DNA of 64,000 bases from Trissonchulus latispiculum (GCA_030248195.1 JASAND010017577.1:1-64000); one strand, 5' to 3'. Counted from the first letter of the stretch, positions 21,957-35,020 are shown. Numbers and translations: made by a program. Notes: generated from the sequence alone by a model not told the origin.

Positions 21957-22262
21957 TGTGATGTTTGGGTCTACTTCTGTTAGTAAAACTGTATGAATTA
22001 CTTGAATAAAACGATTTGACTGACTAGCTCTATACGAAACAAAGATCACAGGTAACTATCGTGGTGTGCGATGTCGAGAAATGTTGACCTTAACCAACTG
22101 AAAGAAATATTTCAAAATAACACAATTTACTCTACAAATTCGCAAGAGTAGCAACAAAATCAAAAAGATGGAAAAGCTGAAAAATAAAAACAGCTGGAAA
22201 AATACTGAGCGTTTGTTAGCCTTTGTGAAACTCGAACAAATTTATATGTTTCTTGTCAGTGC
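21957..22262 (-). repeat. 3' LTR (shorter copy)
   Basis: Matches the LTR at 28290 over both ends but lacks its middle 200 bp. On the minus strand a TATA-like ATATAAAT lies near the 5' side (complement of ATTTATAT at about 22240). No polypurine tract is visible next to it, which suggests that the adjoining internal end is lost. Confidence 0.8.
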
Positions 22263-25200
22263 ACAGCTAAACAGTTTACACAGTTAAACAGTTTACACAG
22301 TTAGGATAATGGTAAAATGAAGTTACCCACAGTTAACCTAGGTACTAGTAAAGATAAAATGATTGTTAACAATTACGTACAAATAAAATGATACAAATGA
22401 CCCGGCCGATGATAAAACTACTCGGAACTGAATCGAGACAATATCAACAATATAGCTACATAAATACTTACATAACATTACTAACATACTAACATAACAA
22501 CGTACATACATTAATACAACATAACTATATACTAGATATCTACTTACATTAACATTACTACAACTTGTCTACATTACTACAACACAACTATTACAGCACG
22601 TATTACTACTATAGCATATTACTATAAACAGCTACAGAAAAACTACCTACTGAGGGAACCTAGACTACTACAAGGAGCTTCAGGGGCCTCCCGAAACCCA
22701 CACGAGGCCTGGAGATGTGTGAAGTTACAAACAAGAAACAGAAGAAACCCCTTTTTGAAAACCTTTGTTAAATATTGCTAGCGTGCATATATTCAGTAAA
22801 TTCAGTGAATTATGCAAAACGAAACTAGAAGAAATTATTAAACTAGCTAATAGAAAGAAAAACAACCAAAATAATATAATAATAACAATAATAATATAAT
22901 AAACCATATGCAAACAAGAAAGATTACAGGAGGGAGGGAAAGTGTCTACAGGTGTGCGAAGGAAGGGACAACGCGGTATTCATCTACCGCATCACGTACC
23001 GAAGATTCCAGGAGCCAGCACAAAATCAATCCAGGACCTGGCTGCCACACAGGATGGATCTGGAAATAGCCAACACTGGACACCATGCCGATGTTGGGCT
23101 GGGCTCCAACCATCAGAATTCCAAGCCGGCCAACACATACCAAGGAAACTCATGAACCAACATCGACATGCCAGCGATGCATAGACAGTTCAAACAAGAG
23201 GGCACGCACCCTAGCAGGAGGGCCTACGACCAGTGTAGGGCTCCCTGTCAGCACCTAGACCGGCCAGTAGGAAAAACAGTAGGCCTTGCAACCTCTCCTG
23301 CACGGTCCATCCAAAGTCCAAAGGGACCCCACAATGACTAGGCCCCCACCTAGCCTAAGGGACACGGAGGCAAGGCGCGACATTACACGCGTAGAAGGCA
23401 CCCGAGAAGACAGAAAAATAAAATGTCATGGCCAAAACAGATGGCAATACTGATAGAAAGTTACCGGAAAAACCGGTGCACCGAAGATAGCACCATGACA
23501 GGCCAGCCAACCTGCATGAGCAGCCAGGTCTCCCGTCAAATGACCAGCGGCCAGAATCATAGAGACCAGCAGGTCCCACCAGAACAGCCAGACACAGGCT
23601 GCGCCGCAACCACCAACCCCAGCACAGACACCATTCACCCTGGGGACACACCTGGGCACCAAGCAAGGGAGGTCGGCACCGGACAGTGACAATGATTAGA
23701 CAACAGAGAAATCTAGAACACAAATGAAAAAAATTAAGGCCAACAGAAATCAAGAACGAAATGGAATCTTATTAGTAAAAACAACTGCCGGGAGTAAGCA
23801 AAAGACAAAATAAACATAACATATCATTGACGACACAATTACAGCCCCACCTAAGATTTGGGAAGCTCCAGACCAAAGTGTCGAGACGCCCTTGCCAATG
23901 GAGGTACCGGCACAAAGGCCTGTGCTAAATCAGAGAAAGACTCAAGGTTACTCGAAACGGAATCCAAAAAGAAAAAGAATGGTACCGAGCGTGCGGCCCT
24001 CCCACCCGGCATACGGAGGTCGCAACGGCCCGCAAGGCACCACTCCAAAAAAAAGGGGAAGAAGGCAAGAAATCCAAAAATAGAAAAGGTAAAATATGAA
24101 AATGCTTTGCTGATTTAATTTAATATGATTTTGCAATTACCGCAGGGTTGACATTAGAAGCGTGGAAACGGTTGCAACCCTTCGGGGTTATAAGTGCCAA
24201 ACCCTGAAAGACGGAAAACTAATTAGGATCATCATTAAGAATATCAAGCTTAAGGTGTTTTAACAACAGCACGGTTGGAGTAAACTGTCACTAATTCAAA
24301 ATGCCACAATGACTGAAAATCTAAAAACTTAATTACGAAAATAAGAACTTTTCACTCTTTAGAGAGGTTTCAGCCCCTGCTGTGGTAAAATTTCTTTTTA
24401 AATTTCGAAAACAACATATATTTAAAAAAGCTCTAAACAACTTACAAAATACGGTTAAATGTATTAAAAATTGAAAATTCTAACGGAATTTAAGCACCGA
24501 GAATAGCAGCCAATGCATTTGAAGTATAGAAAATTCAAAAATCAAATATATACGTATATGCGTATATACTAAAGAAAGAATAAACAGAAAAATACCACCC
24601 TGAAAGTCATCCACGGAAGACTCCATCAGGACAGAAAGCTGCAGGCAGTTAGTCCAAAATACAGGAGTGACGACCAAGGCGAGGGCAAAAAATACCGACA
24701 TGACCAAAATCAGCTAAACACAAAATAAAAGGTGCAATACATCAAAAGTGAGAAAAACACAAAAACGTGAAAGTGAAAGGTGAAAGTGACTTCGGCAAAA
24801 TTATTCGAAATTTGTATCCAGAAGTTCCAGAAAAAGGAAATTGCAAGAATAAATACAGATTTCAAAAAGGTAAGTAAGTAAAAAGTGGATTTCAAAAAAG
24901 TGCGAGGTAACAAAATTTAACTTCGGCACACGTGAACAAGGTGAATAATTGCTCAACTAAGAATGAACTGAATAGAGTAGATTAAGATTTTTTGGATAGA
25001 ATTTGCTCCAGATTATATAGTTTTAACCAAACCGTGCTGCTGTTCTTCTCTATGTACACGGGGACACTTTTGGGATCACTTTTTAAAATTTGTGCCGGGG
25101 TCGGCACAGGTGAACATTGAGTGAACATGGCCCAGTCTCAAATATTCCTGGACCGTTTTTGCTCCCATTCTGGTTTTTGGATTACGTATGGATAGCTCTT

Positions 25201-25357
25201 TCTTTACACGAAGTTATAGCCTCCACCGATCAGTTTCATTTTTAGCTGTGCCGACCTCGGCACAAAATTTCAAAATTTTGTACTTATTAAAATAAGTTAA
25301 TTGAGAGTTCAAGAATGATCAAAAAAATGAGAGGGTGCACACCTTTTAGGTGAAAAG
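22263..25357. other. Retrotransposon interior without recognisable pol
   Basis: Expected place of pol, but no RT (xxDD), integrase (HHCC, DDE) or protease motif is readable in any frame. Holds a GC-richer patch at 22940-23700, purine-rich AT DNA, and an inverted pair around GTGCCGGGGTCGGCAC (25092) and GTGCCGACCTCGGCAC (25248), possibly a small nested MITE. Confidence 0.5.
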
Positions 25358-27831
25358 CTATGAAATTTGCTGTAAAAAAGGAAAATGAAAAGTAGATGAA
25401 TGAAGGAATCTAAAATAAAGATTAAAAGTAAAAATCAATGACGCTAAAATAAAAATCTTTGTGACAATACAGAACTTTAGGTGATACACAGGTGGGGCAT
25501 ACAGATAAAAGTACAAGAAAACTAAAAAGCAAACTAAAATTACGGCGAATAAACTAGATTCTGGATGAATTTTTGGATACACTTGTGGAGCACCGTCGAA
25601 AATGTGCAAATCTCGTGAAAACCCCGTAAAATTTTGCCCAGTTAAGAATGATTTTGTAACGGTGTGGCCAGAAATCAAGGGGGGAGGGGCTTCCACCCCC
25701 TCTTTTGGGCGGGTTTCCGGTCCTGGAGAATCAATAACTTCAAAGCAATTTTCTGTTGTATCACGTTGATTATTCAAAGTGTAGGGGTCCACCCCCTCTT
25801 TTAAATGAGCGGCCTCTACTTGACAATCACTTTTACAAGTAAAGACAGGGGCGCCTTCAAGTGAGGTCTCTGACGACAAATGTGTGTTGCAATCTGAAAG
25901 AATCTGACTGGAGGATGCCCCCATTTTTTCATTATCAGGCTCAATTTGAATCAAATGCGCTTTTGTGGACAACGGTGTCTGATCAGCTGGTGACATTTGA
26001 GCAACTGATGAAAGTGCAGCAGAAGCCGGGCGTCTAAAATTGCGGCTGGCAACAAGAGCAAGCAGTTGCGCCACCGCTGCGACAGACGCTGCCACACGAC
26101 GTGGAGGCGACGGTAGCTGCGGACAGGGCAGAACGGGATGCTGATACCGCCATTGAGGTTGATATTGTTGCGGGTAGTAGGCATAGGTCGGAACCGGCTG
26201 CGTCTGTACTAGGGGAAAGTAATATGCTGAATAGGGAAGGTGAAATGGGTAGAACCCCACCATATTGACCTGCGCTTGAATTTGAGCCTCAGAAGCTTGG
26301 GTATAATTTAAAGTGGTCCTTGAACAATTTTTATCCCAGCATCGATCAGAGTAGTGACCTCGCTTATTGCAATATTGACAGGTAGGAGAGAGAACGCTTT
26401 TCTTTTTCGTCCACCCATTCCTTCAACTTCTGCTGTAATTTTGACTCCAAACAGTTTCTCATCTCCCATAGCTCCAGCCGAGTCACAGGTGTCGGATCAA
26501 GTGGGGCCATCCCCTTTTGGAGATGTTTGAGTCCCCACATTGAAAACTGGAGCAGCATAGGCTTGCGAATTAGAAAAATCCGTTATAGAATTACGAGATT
26601 CTAATTTGTCAAGGACGCGTAACATTTCACTCAGTGTTGGCTCCCCCTTACCGAAACTTGAGGCCAAGGCTGCCGCGTATTCTGAACAATTTCCATCAAA
26701 CAGTTGTTGCACACAGTGCCTCTCCCGATCAACCTGAGACGGCCAAATTTCCAAAGCTTGCAACTGTAGCTCCGACACATATTGACGGGCTGATTCCCCC
26801 GGCTGCTGAACCCGTTGGACAAACCGGTGGAATTTTTCAGAAACAGATATCTTGGGTTTAGGGAATTGTGTCCTCATCAAACGAACAAAATTATCAAACG
26901 ATTCTACACCACCAGGACCAATTCTAGAAGCAAATATACGCGCTTTTCCCGACAGTTTGCTAAACATCAAACGGGCCCACTGATCTCTAGGAATTCGGTG
27001 AATCGTAGCAGCCGACACAAATTGGGGCAACCAGTCGTCGAAATATTCCAAAGTCGGTTCAAAACGGGGAATATCTTGCAAAAGTGCCATATACGCACGA
27101 TAACGTTGGGCACTATGCTTACTGAATGAAATATCGGTAGCATACATGGTAGGAGGGGTTGCAGCCTGCTGTTGCCCTCCTTGTTGTAGCGGAAAAAACC
27201 CATAATTTTGAGGCGTGTCCTGAGCAACATCCGGGTATATTGGAGCCAACAACTGTTGGGACTGTTGATAAAAAGACTGGGCGTGATCATAAGCTGGACA
27301 ATAACCCGATTGGCAGCCATATTGGGATTCCGAAGAAAAACCTGGCTGTACGTACGTATACCGTTGAGTCCGGCCATAATAATAATTTGAATCACAATAG
27401 ACCTGTCCAGCAGCATGGGGACGCGACGCCATATGTGCCACAGCATTTGATTGAACCTGTGATTGTGAAGACCGCCCATCAGGCACTGCGTGATTAGGCA
27501 CAGAAGGATTTTGACCAAAATTTTGGCCAGGCGGAGGCGGATTTTGACATGGGGGCGGACCCCCCGAATTCGGAATCTAAGGACTATGTGACGCAGCCGA
27601 AATTACAGTAGCATGTCCAGAACCGTAAAAATTTTGATAATCAGGACCTATGGGTGCCCCCTGATCATTCGATACCTGAGGGAACGGCGGGCCGGCCACA
27701 GGAGAAAAAACTGTTTGGGACACAGCAGGGTTTGAAATGGGTTTGGGGATGAAATCTAACGTATAAGCTCCCAAACTTTCAAAACGATTTTCAATAAGGG
27801 GCTCCTGGTCCTTTTTGTCGTCACAGGACAT
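25358..27831 (-). pseudogene. Retrotransposon Gag with CCHC zinc knuckle, broken
   Basis: The likely start is ATG at 27831 (MSCDDKKDQEP). The N-terminal part is Pro/Gln/Tyr-rich. An in-frame TAG lies at 27579-27577. The capsid-like core contains YFDDWLPQFVSAA, RIPRDQWARLMFSKLSGKA and ARQYVSELQLQALEIWP, the layout of retrotransposon Gag (Retrotrans_gag type). Two frameshifts follow (about 26540 and 26400). A zinc knuckle then occurs in a third frame, C-x2-C-x4-H-x4-C (CQYCNKRGHYSDRC, about 26380-26339). The C-terminal stretch to 25358 is low-complexity and has no protease motif. Gag would form the particle shell and bind the RNA; this copy cannot make it whole. Confidence 0.8.
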
Positions 27832-28270
27832 ATTTATAATACAAAACTGATTCTGACGACGACTATAAAGGCTTTCCCCCCGAAAAATTTGGACCCGGGT
27901 TTGGGGGCGGTGGGGGTGGATTCTGAGCTTGGGGGAGGGATGGTTGGAGTTGGGGGGTTTTCTTTTGGGAGGGCACACCCTCCACTCTGTACCTGCGTAC
28001 TTCCCCCCATCATTGGCAGTTCAAATCCTTCATTCAACAATTGTGCATAAGGGGGTCTCTGAGAATTTGCACCTAAAGTAATTTGGGGGAGAGGGAGGAG
28101 TGCCCCCGTCATAGCAGCCCACGGGGGTTTTCAGCCTTGGCCCCCCGATCTACGACTGATGCTTGGTTGCAATAATTTTTGAAAAAGACTAAATCAAAAA
28201 TCAAACTTTAGTAAAATCTGCAAATTAAGACAGAATTTTTGGTCAAGATCACCATTTTCCGACATCTACC

Positions 28271-28287
28271 ACATGACACGGTCGCCA
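28271..28287 (-). promoter_or_regulatory. Primer-binding site, tRNA-Arg type
   Basis: Two bases inside the 5' LTR the minus strand reads TGGCGACCGTGTCATGT. TGGCGACCGTG is complementary to the 3' end of arthropod-type tRNA-Arg (acceptor CACGGTCG plus CCA), a PBS used by several Ty3/gypsy elements. Match length is 11 bases before the first mismatch. Confidence 0.65.
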
Positions 28288-28289
28288 CA

Positions 28290-28799
28290 TGTGATGTTTG
28301 GGTCTACTTCTGTTAGTAAAACTGTATGAATTACATTACTGTATGAATAAAACGATTTGACTGACTAGTTTTATACGAAACAAAGATCACTGGTAACTAT
28401 CGTGGTGTGCGATGTCGTGAAATGTTGACCTTAACCAACTGAAAAAATGTTTCAAAATAATACAATTTACTCAACAAATTCGCAAAAGTAGCAACAAAAT
28501 CAAAAAGATAACTTTAGAAAAATAACTTGAATAACAGCAAACAAACTTCACAAGCACCAATAACTTTGTGAACTTTACCCGACTCACCGAACCCCCAACA
28601 AGTCGCTAGCGCTACTCTACGAAACCCCCTTCCCCGACCAAACGCCAACTCAACTCCCATTCAACTAACCTGTTCAAGCTTGAACTAATTTCTGAGATTA
28701 GCTACTTGACTGATGAATTTAGACAACAGCTGGAAAAATACTGAGCGATTGGCAGTCTTTGTGAAACTCGAACAAATTTATATGTTTCTTGTGAGTGCT
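28290..28799 (-). repeat. 5' LTR (longer copy)
   Basis: Shares both flanks with the 21957 LTR and carries an additional segment at about 28511-28723. Minor differences elsewhere (for instance a repeated ATTACTGTATGA) suggest an old insertion. Confidence 0.8.
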
Positions 28800-29069
28800 A
28801 TCTTCACACTTGTTTGCTAATCTCTGCAGCTACTGCAATGGCAGTCTCTGCAACAGCTGCCAAATTAAACAGGTCTTCTTTGGCTTCCCCTCAGTTTGCT
28901 TTTCAAAATAAATTGGAATAGTCTTTACTGGAGTCAGGATTTCTAAATTCTTTTATTTCCAGTAGTCAATTGGTGGCAAACTTTTTGTTGGAACTAGGTA
29001 TTAAATTTTTGCAACCAGATTCTTGCTTATTGTTAATTATTTTATCCAATACACAAGTTATAAGTCTAG

Positions 29070-29200
29070 TGCATACCTGAATGGGAAGTGAAATTTTACT
29101 GACCCTTGTGTAAGCAAATTTGGGTGCCCCATTTGAGAGCGATTTTTCTTAGGGGTACTTTTGAAAGCAATTTTAAGCGATTTTTGCCATTTTTTCACAA
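29070..29200 (+). repeat. Dispersed repeat, copy 1
   Basis: The stretch around GACCCTTGTGTAAGCAAATT and the following AAAGCAATTTTAAGCGATTT matches, in inverse orientation, the sequence at 49195-49335. It is a decayed interspersed family; ends are not defined. Confidence 0.55.
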
Positions 29201-29399
29201 AAAGTAGCTAGAAAGCAGACAAAAAGCTGAATCTTAAACATAGCTACAAGGTCTGACACAAAAATGTGTGTACAAAATTGTATATAAAATATTTTAGTCT
29301 ATACAAGAAAATATTTTAGTATATACAATCTTCAGCCAGGGTTTGAATTCGCTCCTTCAAAGCGAAAGGATCTTGTCTGACCTTCTGGTTCTGCTTTAA

Positions 29400-30407
29400 G
29401 GTACTGGTTTCCTTTCGGGTATTTTTGACTCCTAGGGCTTTAATCCTTTACGCAAATTGCTAAAACTTACGAAATAACCTATTTCCGTGCTCTTTAACAT
29501 TTTAGGACCAGTCCCGTATTCTTAGGCCAAAAGATAAGAAAGTTTTGGTTTTTGGCCCTAAGCTCCCAGTAGGTAGACAAGACACGGGATTGGTTGGTAT
29601 GGCTGGAAAGAGGACTCGAAAATGAACATTTTTGCTCTTACAACCTTTGAGCTATCTCCAGTGGTTAAGTCAGTATAAGCAAAAAACTGTTTTTAGGGCC
29701 AAAAAATGGCCAATTTCGAGGAGATCAGTTTTTCCAAAATTACTGCCACATGTTAAGGACAAAATTGGCTTAGTTATACTCAATCGATACATCGTCCAAA
29801 TGCACATTTTATGAATGCCTATTAGCCGGACTTTATTGCTTTCAGCTAGAGATTTGGCCGAAAAACCATTTTGACAAAACTGCGATTATTTTGTTTCGAA
29901 CATCGATTTCTCAAAAACTACTCGACGGATTCCGGAGATTTCCGGCAGAATCGAAATTCGCACTTCTGCGGAGGGACGTTTTTCTTGGTTTGGGCTAAAA
30001 CACATTGAGTAGCAAGAAAACTCAATGCGAAGTTGCGAAATTTCGTGTTACTGTGCATTTGGCCGATTTTCTCGACCGTTAAGACCTGCTGAGCCAAATC
30101 CAAAAAAGCGTCCCTCGGTCCATATGTCCTTCATATCGTGGCACAAAAAGAACTTTTGACTGATTCTTCAGTTTTGAGAAATCGATGTTCAAAAACTTTT
30201 TGTCTATATTCATCCTATTAGATGTCAGCTTGTCAGAAAATTTCTGCTATTTTTTGCTAATTTTGCCGGTTCTGTAAACTCATGTGAATGTACAGATAAT
30301 AAGCTTTAAAACGATGTATAAAGCTCTTTGCAACTCCCAAAATTGCGAAAGTTATAGGGTTTCAAAAAAATCACCACAAAAGCACTGCACAAAAGGATAC
30401 CAGCACC
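29400..30407. mobile_element. TTAA-flanked MITE, family A, copy 2
   Basis: Ends are GGTACTGGTTTCC and GGATACCAGCACC, related to the family A copy at 11569. TTAA lies at 29396-29399 and 30408-30411. Interior has the same general layout (about 1 kb, T-rich, no ORF). Confidence 0.8.
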
Positions 30408-30411
30408 TTAA

Positions 30412-31631
30412 GGGGGGGGGGCTACTAAAATCGACTTACCCGACTTTGTCCAATTGGCCTACTTTTTGGCGAAGATATAGAGCATGGGTGTGGTCAAAAA
30501 ATATCGGGTGCTGAGATCTTAGCTGCCTTCCAGCCATGTGCAGCCGTCGCGTTTATGTGCCCGATCCCCCTTTTTTCACAACTACTAACATAATTAACCA
30601 AAAATTTCTACTGACTGCTCCGCCCAAGCTTCAAAGCTGCCATTTTCCAATATGATTTGGCACATATGCCCCAACCTGCAGAAAAATACTAGACGTCTGT
30701 ATCTTATCTACACGTAAGGGAATTACTCTTCAAAGTTGACGTTTTGGCAAAAATCTAAAAAATTTTGGCTAACGAAAGGAAAATTTTTTACTGGTGCAAG
30801 CTATAAGGCTGTTATCTGGCATATACAGAGGCCCTATGGGAGTACTCATTTGTGCCAAACGGTAAGAAATTCTGCCGCGTTCAAAAATTTTTATGTCAAT
30901 TTTAATCTTCAAAAATTGCCGAAACCACAATTTTCAGTCTGTCGGATCCTGTGTTGAGCCTTTCTGCAGCCATAGAAGTCGCAAATCCACTAATCGAGCT
31001 GAAATTTTTTGTGGGTGTGTTTTCGACCTCGCTGAATGCAAATATCTCAAGAAATTTTAAATTCAAAAAATTTGATTTTTTCGATTTCTGGGGTACCATC
31101 GCCCAAAACAAGGCGTTTTTGGCAATTTTTGAAGATTAAAGTTGACACAAAAACTTTTTCACGCTGCAAAATTTCTGGCCATTTGGCACAAATGAGTACT
31201 CCTAGAGGGCCTCCTTTTATGCCAAATTACTGGGTTATAGCTCGCACCAGTAATAAAATTTTCCTTTCGTTAGCCTAAAGTTTTTAAATTTTTGCCGAAA
31301 CTTCTTCCCTGAGATGCAGATAAGATTTTTCTATACGTTTTTCGATAAGATTAAGTATTTTTCTGCAGGTAGGTAGTATTTTTCTGCTAATAATTGCAAA
31401 ATCATATTGGCAAATGGCAGCTTTAAAGCTTGGGCCTAGCAGTCAGTAGAAATTTTTAATTAATTATGTTAGCAGCTGTGAAAAAGGGGGGACGGGCACA
31501 TAAACGCGACGGCTGCACATGGCTGCGCAGATCTCAGTACCCGATATTTTTTGACCACACCCATACTCTATATCCTCGCCAAAAAGTAGGCCAATCGGAC
31601 AAAGTCGGGGCAAACCATTAGTAGCCCCCCC
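30412..31631. mobile_element. TTAA-flanked foldback element, family B type, copy 2
   Basis: A 1.2-kb near-palindrome: the left half (GGGGGGGGGCTACTAAAATC, then ACCCGACTTTGTCC, GGCCTACTTTTTGGCG) is mirrored in the right half to GTAGCCCCCCC at 31631. TTAA flanks it at 30408-30411 (shared with family A) and 31632-31635. Arms exceed 500 bp. The transcript would form one long hairpin. Confidence 0.8.
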
Positions 31632-31670
31632 TTAAGCGAAGAACACAATTTCTGCAATTTTATGAATTAA

Positions 31671-31745
31671 ATTATTATTATTTATTATTATTTATTATTA
31701 TTATTATTATTGTTGTTGTTATTATTATTATTATCATTATTTGGA
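31671..31745 (+). repeat. ATT/TTG microsatellite
   Basis: A simple-sequence tract of ATT repeats interrupted by a short TTG run, next to the right TTAA of the foldback element. Confidence 0.9.
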
Positions 31746-32599
31746 TATAATTATTAAAATCTACGTTAACTTTATCTGAACCTAACTGCGTTTCTACTTG
31801 CATTTCTTTAGAATTCGGACTTATTTTGTTTTGCTTGTCTGCCTGCCGCCTGCCTGCTTTGCTGCCTCAGACAGCCACCAGGTAACTACTAGCAAATTAC
31901 AGCAACAAATTGCAAGAAATCTAAACAAGCTAATGTATAATCGGGGCTGGGAAAGGTTAAAGGTTATTGCATTTTCGATTTTATCGAAAACAATTTCGTT
32001 TTGTTCCTCGTGTTCATAATATATTGTTTTCGTGAGGCGCATATTTACTGTGGGTTGCTTAAACATTTGCCTGGAGGCAGATCTGTTTACTCGTAAAGCC
32101 TACTTTCACTCTGAGGAAACCTCATCATACTCAGCTTAGCTATTGACCAAGTACGCTGTCTTTTGTGCTTTTTTCCAAAGGGGAGGGGAACTTTCGTACA
32201 ATGGACCGAAGGGGTCCTATGTTTTGCGAATTTATTCCATGTTGGCGAATTCTGGTGTGGCTTTGCATTTTCTATTTTTCACTCCCCCTCTCACACAAAT
32301 TTCCGCACTGCTGATGCTAGGATTCTCTATCAACTTTCTCTAACAAAATCTGCATTAATTAAGATAGGATTAGTTAAGTTGGTCAACCGAAAAAATGGAT
32401 CCAGAGTCAAACAAAATCCTTCCGTAGTCATTTCAATAGCTTATGTAGCTTAGTGTGGTACAAAACGCCAAATTCTTGTCCGTCCAGCTGCTAGCCTGTT
32501 AAAATAATTTATTACAAAATTCAGAGAATGTAGTAACATATTTTTAATGCTCGGATGCAGAACCATGCCCCTTTCTAGCGATTCTAATCTCTTGCTAAC
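31746..32599. other. No gene recognised
   Basis: Short frames only. No splice-consistent exon or repeat boundary could be defined. Confidence 0.4.
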
Positions 32600-32607
32600 A
32601 TGTGCGG

Positions 32608-33293
32608 TAGAGACCTGCCCGGCCCGGCCAGTGAAAAAGTTTTCTCGGCCCGCCCGGCCCGGCCCGTCAAAGGGTTCGGCCCGCTCGGCCCGGCCCGTCT
32701 AATGTTTCTAAGTTTGAAATTTCTGTATTGTAGCCGCAAAAATTGCATCAATGAATTGAGAGATTTGACATTAATTTTGAGCACCAACTTTTGCAATTGC
32801 CAGTTTAAATTGATTGTTCCCAAATTTGATCAGTTTGAAGTGCTTGTTCCGAATGTTTTGAACAAGTGGACAATATCTGAACTGATAATTTTGGATAACT
32901 GATAATTTTGGATAATTTTGGATAACTGATAATGGCCTTTGCGCGAATCAAGAAATGAGCATAAGCATACTGAATACTGATTATACAGGTGACGTTAAAA
33001 TTTGAAGGATATCTAGCATTTATTTAACAATTGAATCGACTGTTTGATTTAAACAGAATGCACAGTAACACTTATCATATGAAAATACTGAAATTAGTGC
33101 CTGAAAAGTAAGAAACGTGATAAAGAAGCACAAAATTCTTTCATGCTAAACATTTGAGATATTTTTCTTCAGTAAAATCTGGCAAAAATGATGGGAGCAG
33201 ACCAAAAACACGGGACGCGTGGCCCGGCCCGGCCCGTGAACTTTGGCCGTCGGCCCGCTCGGCCCGGCCCGCGGGCAGTAATGCAGGCCTCTA
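32608..33293. mobile_element. hAT MITE with GGCCCGGCCC-rich ends, copy 1
   Basis: The element starts TAGAGACCTGCCCGGCCCGG and ends with inverse GCAGGCCTCTA. The exact 8-bp duplication ATGTGCGG flanks it (32600-32607 and 33294-33301). An 8-bp duplication and TAGAG ends (YARNG rule) are hAT hallmarks. Both ends carry clustered GGCCC/CGGCCC words; the core is AT-rich without ORF. Confidence 0.9.
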
Positions 33294-33301
33294 ATGTGCG
33301 G

Positions 33302-34244
33302 GGTATCACCTCAACCAGAAAGATTCCTTGCTGCTTAAAAGCTGTTAGGGGTTTTCAGAAAAATTTAGAATGACTTTACTAATGGCTTTAGCTATTGATT
33401 TGGATTTATCATTTCAGAAGCTACGTAAATTATTTCGGAAATTTGATCAGATCTACTGTGTCTATCCTTCATGTGATTTTTTGTGACCGTTGCTGTGCAA
33501 TGCCATGGAGATTGTTCGGAAATTGAGCACTACTCTTCATTCGGAAGTTCGACGACTCAGCTTTGGAAGCCTGAACAGTCAGGTGTGCATCATTTTATGT
33601 CATGGCTCAAATTTTGCTATTAACATTAACAAAACGATTTTACACTAGCTTTGATCATGTACACATATATACCTTTTCATTCCTGTGTAAATCCTTTGAT
33701 TTTTGGGTTCATCAGTTTTGGAAGGATTTTTACGTTTTTGTGCCAACTAAACTTACTAAATTCAATTGGAACTTCAATGATTTTTGTTAGACAACTTTGG
33801 CGGAATATATAGGCAGAGGGCAACAACATCAATGCAACGACAAAGTGTAGTTTGAACTTCGGAAAACTGAACCTAACAGCGTAATTCTGTTTGTATTTTG
33901 ATGAACTTTCCTTGTACACCTCAGTTTCAGTAAATGCGAAAGTCAACTGAATGAGTAACTCAAAGCTCAGCTGGGTGGGAGTAGAATTGCAGAAAAGCTT
34001 CCTCAATTCAAAATATATAAAACGTTTAGCCTCTCACTTCAGTCGAGTCACGGATTGAGGGTTAAATTTTGAGCGAAAAGCTTGTAACACTCGTTTTATA
34101 TATTTCTCAGCCAATCTCTGAGTTTTTGATAAATCGAATTATGGACTTTTGCCGTGCAGTGAAGACAGTACAGTGCAGGCTTTTGTCATGGATAAGTCGA
34201 GTAAGTGTGGGATAACTACATAGGCTTTATTTAATGGCTGTTTC
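33302..34244. other. No gene recognised
   Basis: AT-rich DNA between the hAT MITE and the tandem duplication. Only shadow-like short frames are present. Confidence 0.4.
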
Positions 34245-34438
34245 AATATAATCTGCTACTAGCTACTAGCCACCTAATTAAACTTCTGGTTTACCAGATT
34301 TTCGAAAACCTGGTTAATATATTTAATTAAAATTAGGAAAATTAAATGCTGAAAAATAAGCAGTATGAGAAGCTTAAACCTTGCATCCATGCAACTCTAC
34401 AGCAAAATCGGGGTGAAAAGATTTTCGGAACCCCTGGG

Positions 34439-34831
34439 TACAGATGAGCACGGGCCGGATTTTTTTGGCCCGGCGCGGCCCGGCCCGCTGGCAAAGGCAA
34501 AATTTTTCGTCCCGGCACGGGCCGGCCCGTTACAAAATTCGGCCCTGCCCGCCAATAGAAAAATTCCAAAGTTCTCCTAACAATATTATTTCAAAGGCTT
34601 CAATGAAAGATGATGAGGCTAAATTATGCCACGAAATGTTACATTTTGTCATAAAATACCCAGAATCAGCTAATCAGCGTAGCTAATTTTAGTCATTTTT
34701 ATAACATTTACTAGAGTTGATTCGGCTCGTTTCGGCCCGGTCCGGCCCACAATTAAAACAGTTCTCGGCCCTGGCCGGCCCGGTAACCAATAGAGGTCGG
34801 CCCGACCGACGGGCCGATATGCTCCTCTCTA
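34439..34831. mobile_element. hAT MITE with GGCCCGGCCC-rich ends, copy 2
   Basis: Begins TACAGATGAGCACGGGCC and ends GGGCCGATATGCTCCTCTCTA. CCCCTGGG flanks both sides (34431-34438 and 34832-34839), an exact 8-bp duplication. Related to the 32608 copy by the GGCCC-rich arms, but shorter (393 bp). Confidence 0.9.
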
Positions 34832-35020
34832 CCCCTGGGTCTCTGCGTGCGTATCCAAAAAATTAAATTCCGCAAAATCAAACTTTCTCCGATATTTGAA
34901 CTCAGAGCCGAATGGTCGTAACACATCCAAACCAATTTTAACTCGATTGGTCAAGTTTAGAACTTTTGAGTGGTGGAGGGCTTCAATACCCAACATATCT
35001 GCCAGGTGAAAGGTTCGGGT

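Larger units (their letters stand above)
21957..28799 (-). mobile_element. LTR retrotransposon, minus strand, gag-only remnant
   Basis: Two direct repeats bound the element: 21957-22262 (3' LTR on the minus strand) and 28290-28799 (5' LTR). Both begin TGTGATGTTTGGGTC on the plus strand. The 5' LTR has about 200 bp (28511-28723) missing from the other. A tRNA-Arg type PBS lies beside the 5' LTR, followed by leader and gag. No protease, RT, RNase H or integrase could be read in the 3 kb that remain before the 3' LTR, so pol appears deleted or replaced. Gag style suggests Ty3/gypsy; without RT this is tentative. Confidence 0.8.

Noticed and set aside
22940..23700. GC-richer stretch with overlapping frames on both strands
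   Set aside because: Compositional shadow; no motif for protease, RT, integrase or envelope in any frame.
32600..34840. CpG island promoter suggested by GGCCC-rich patches
   Set aside because: Patches coincide exactly with ends of hAT MITEs that have target duplications.
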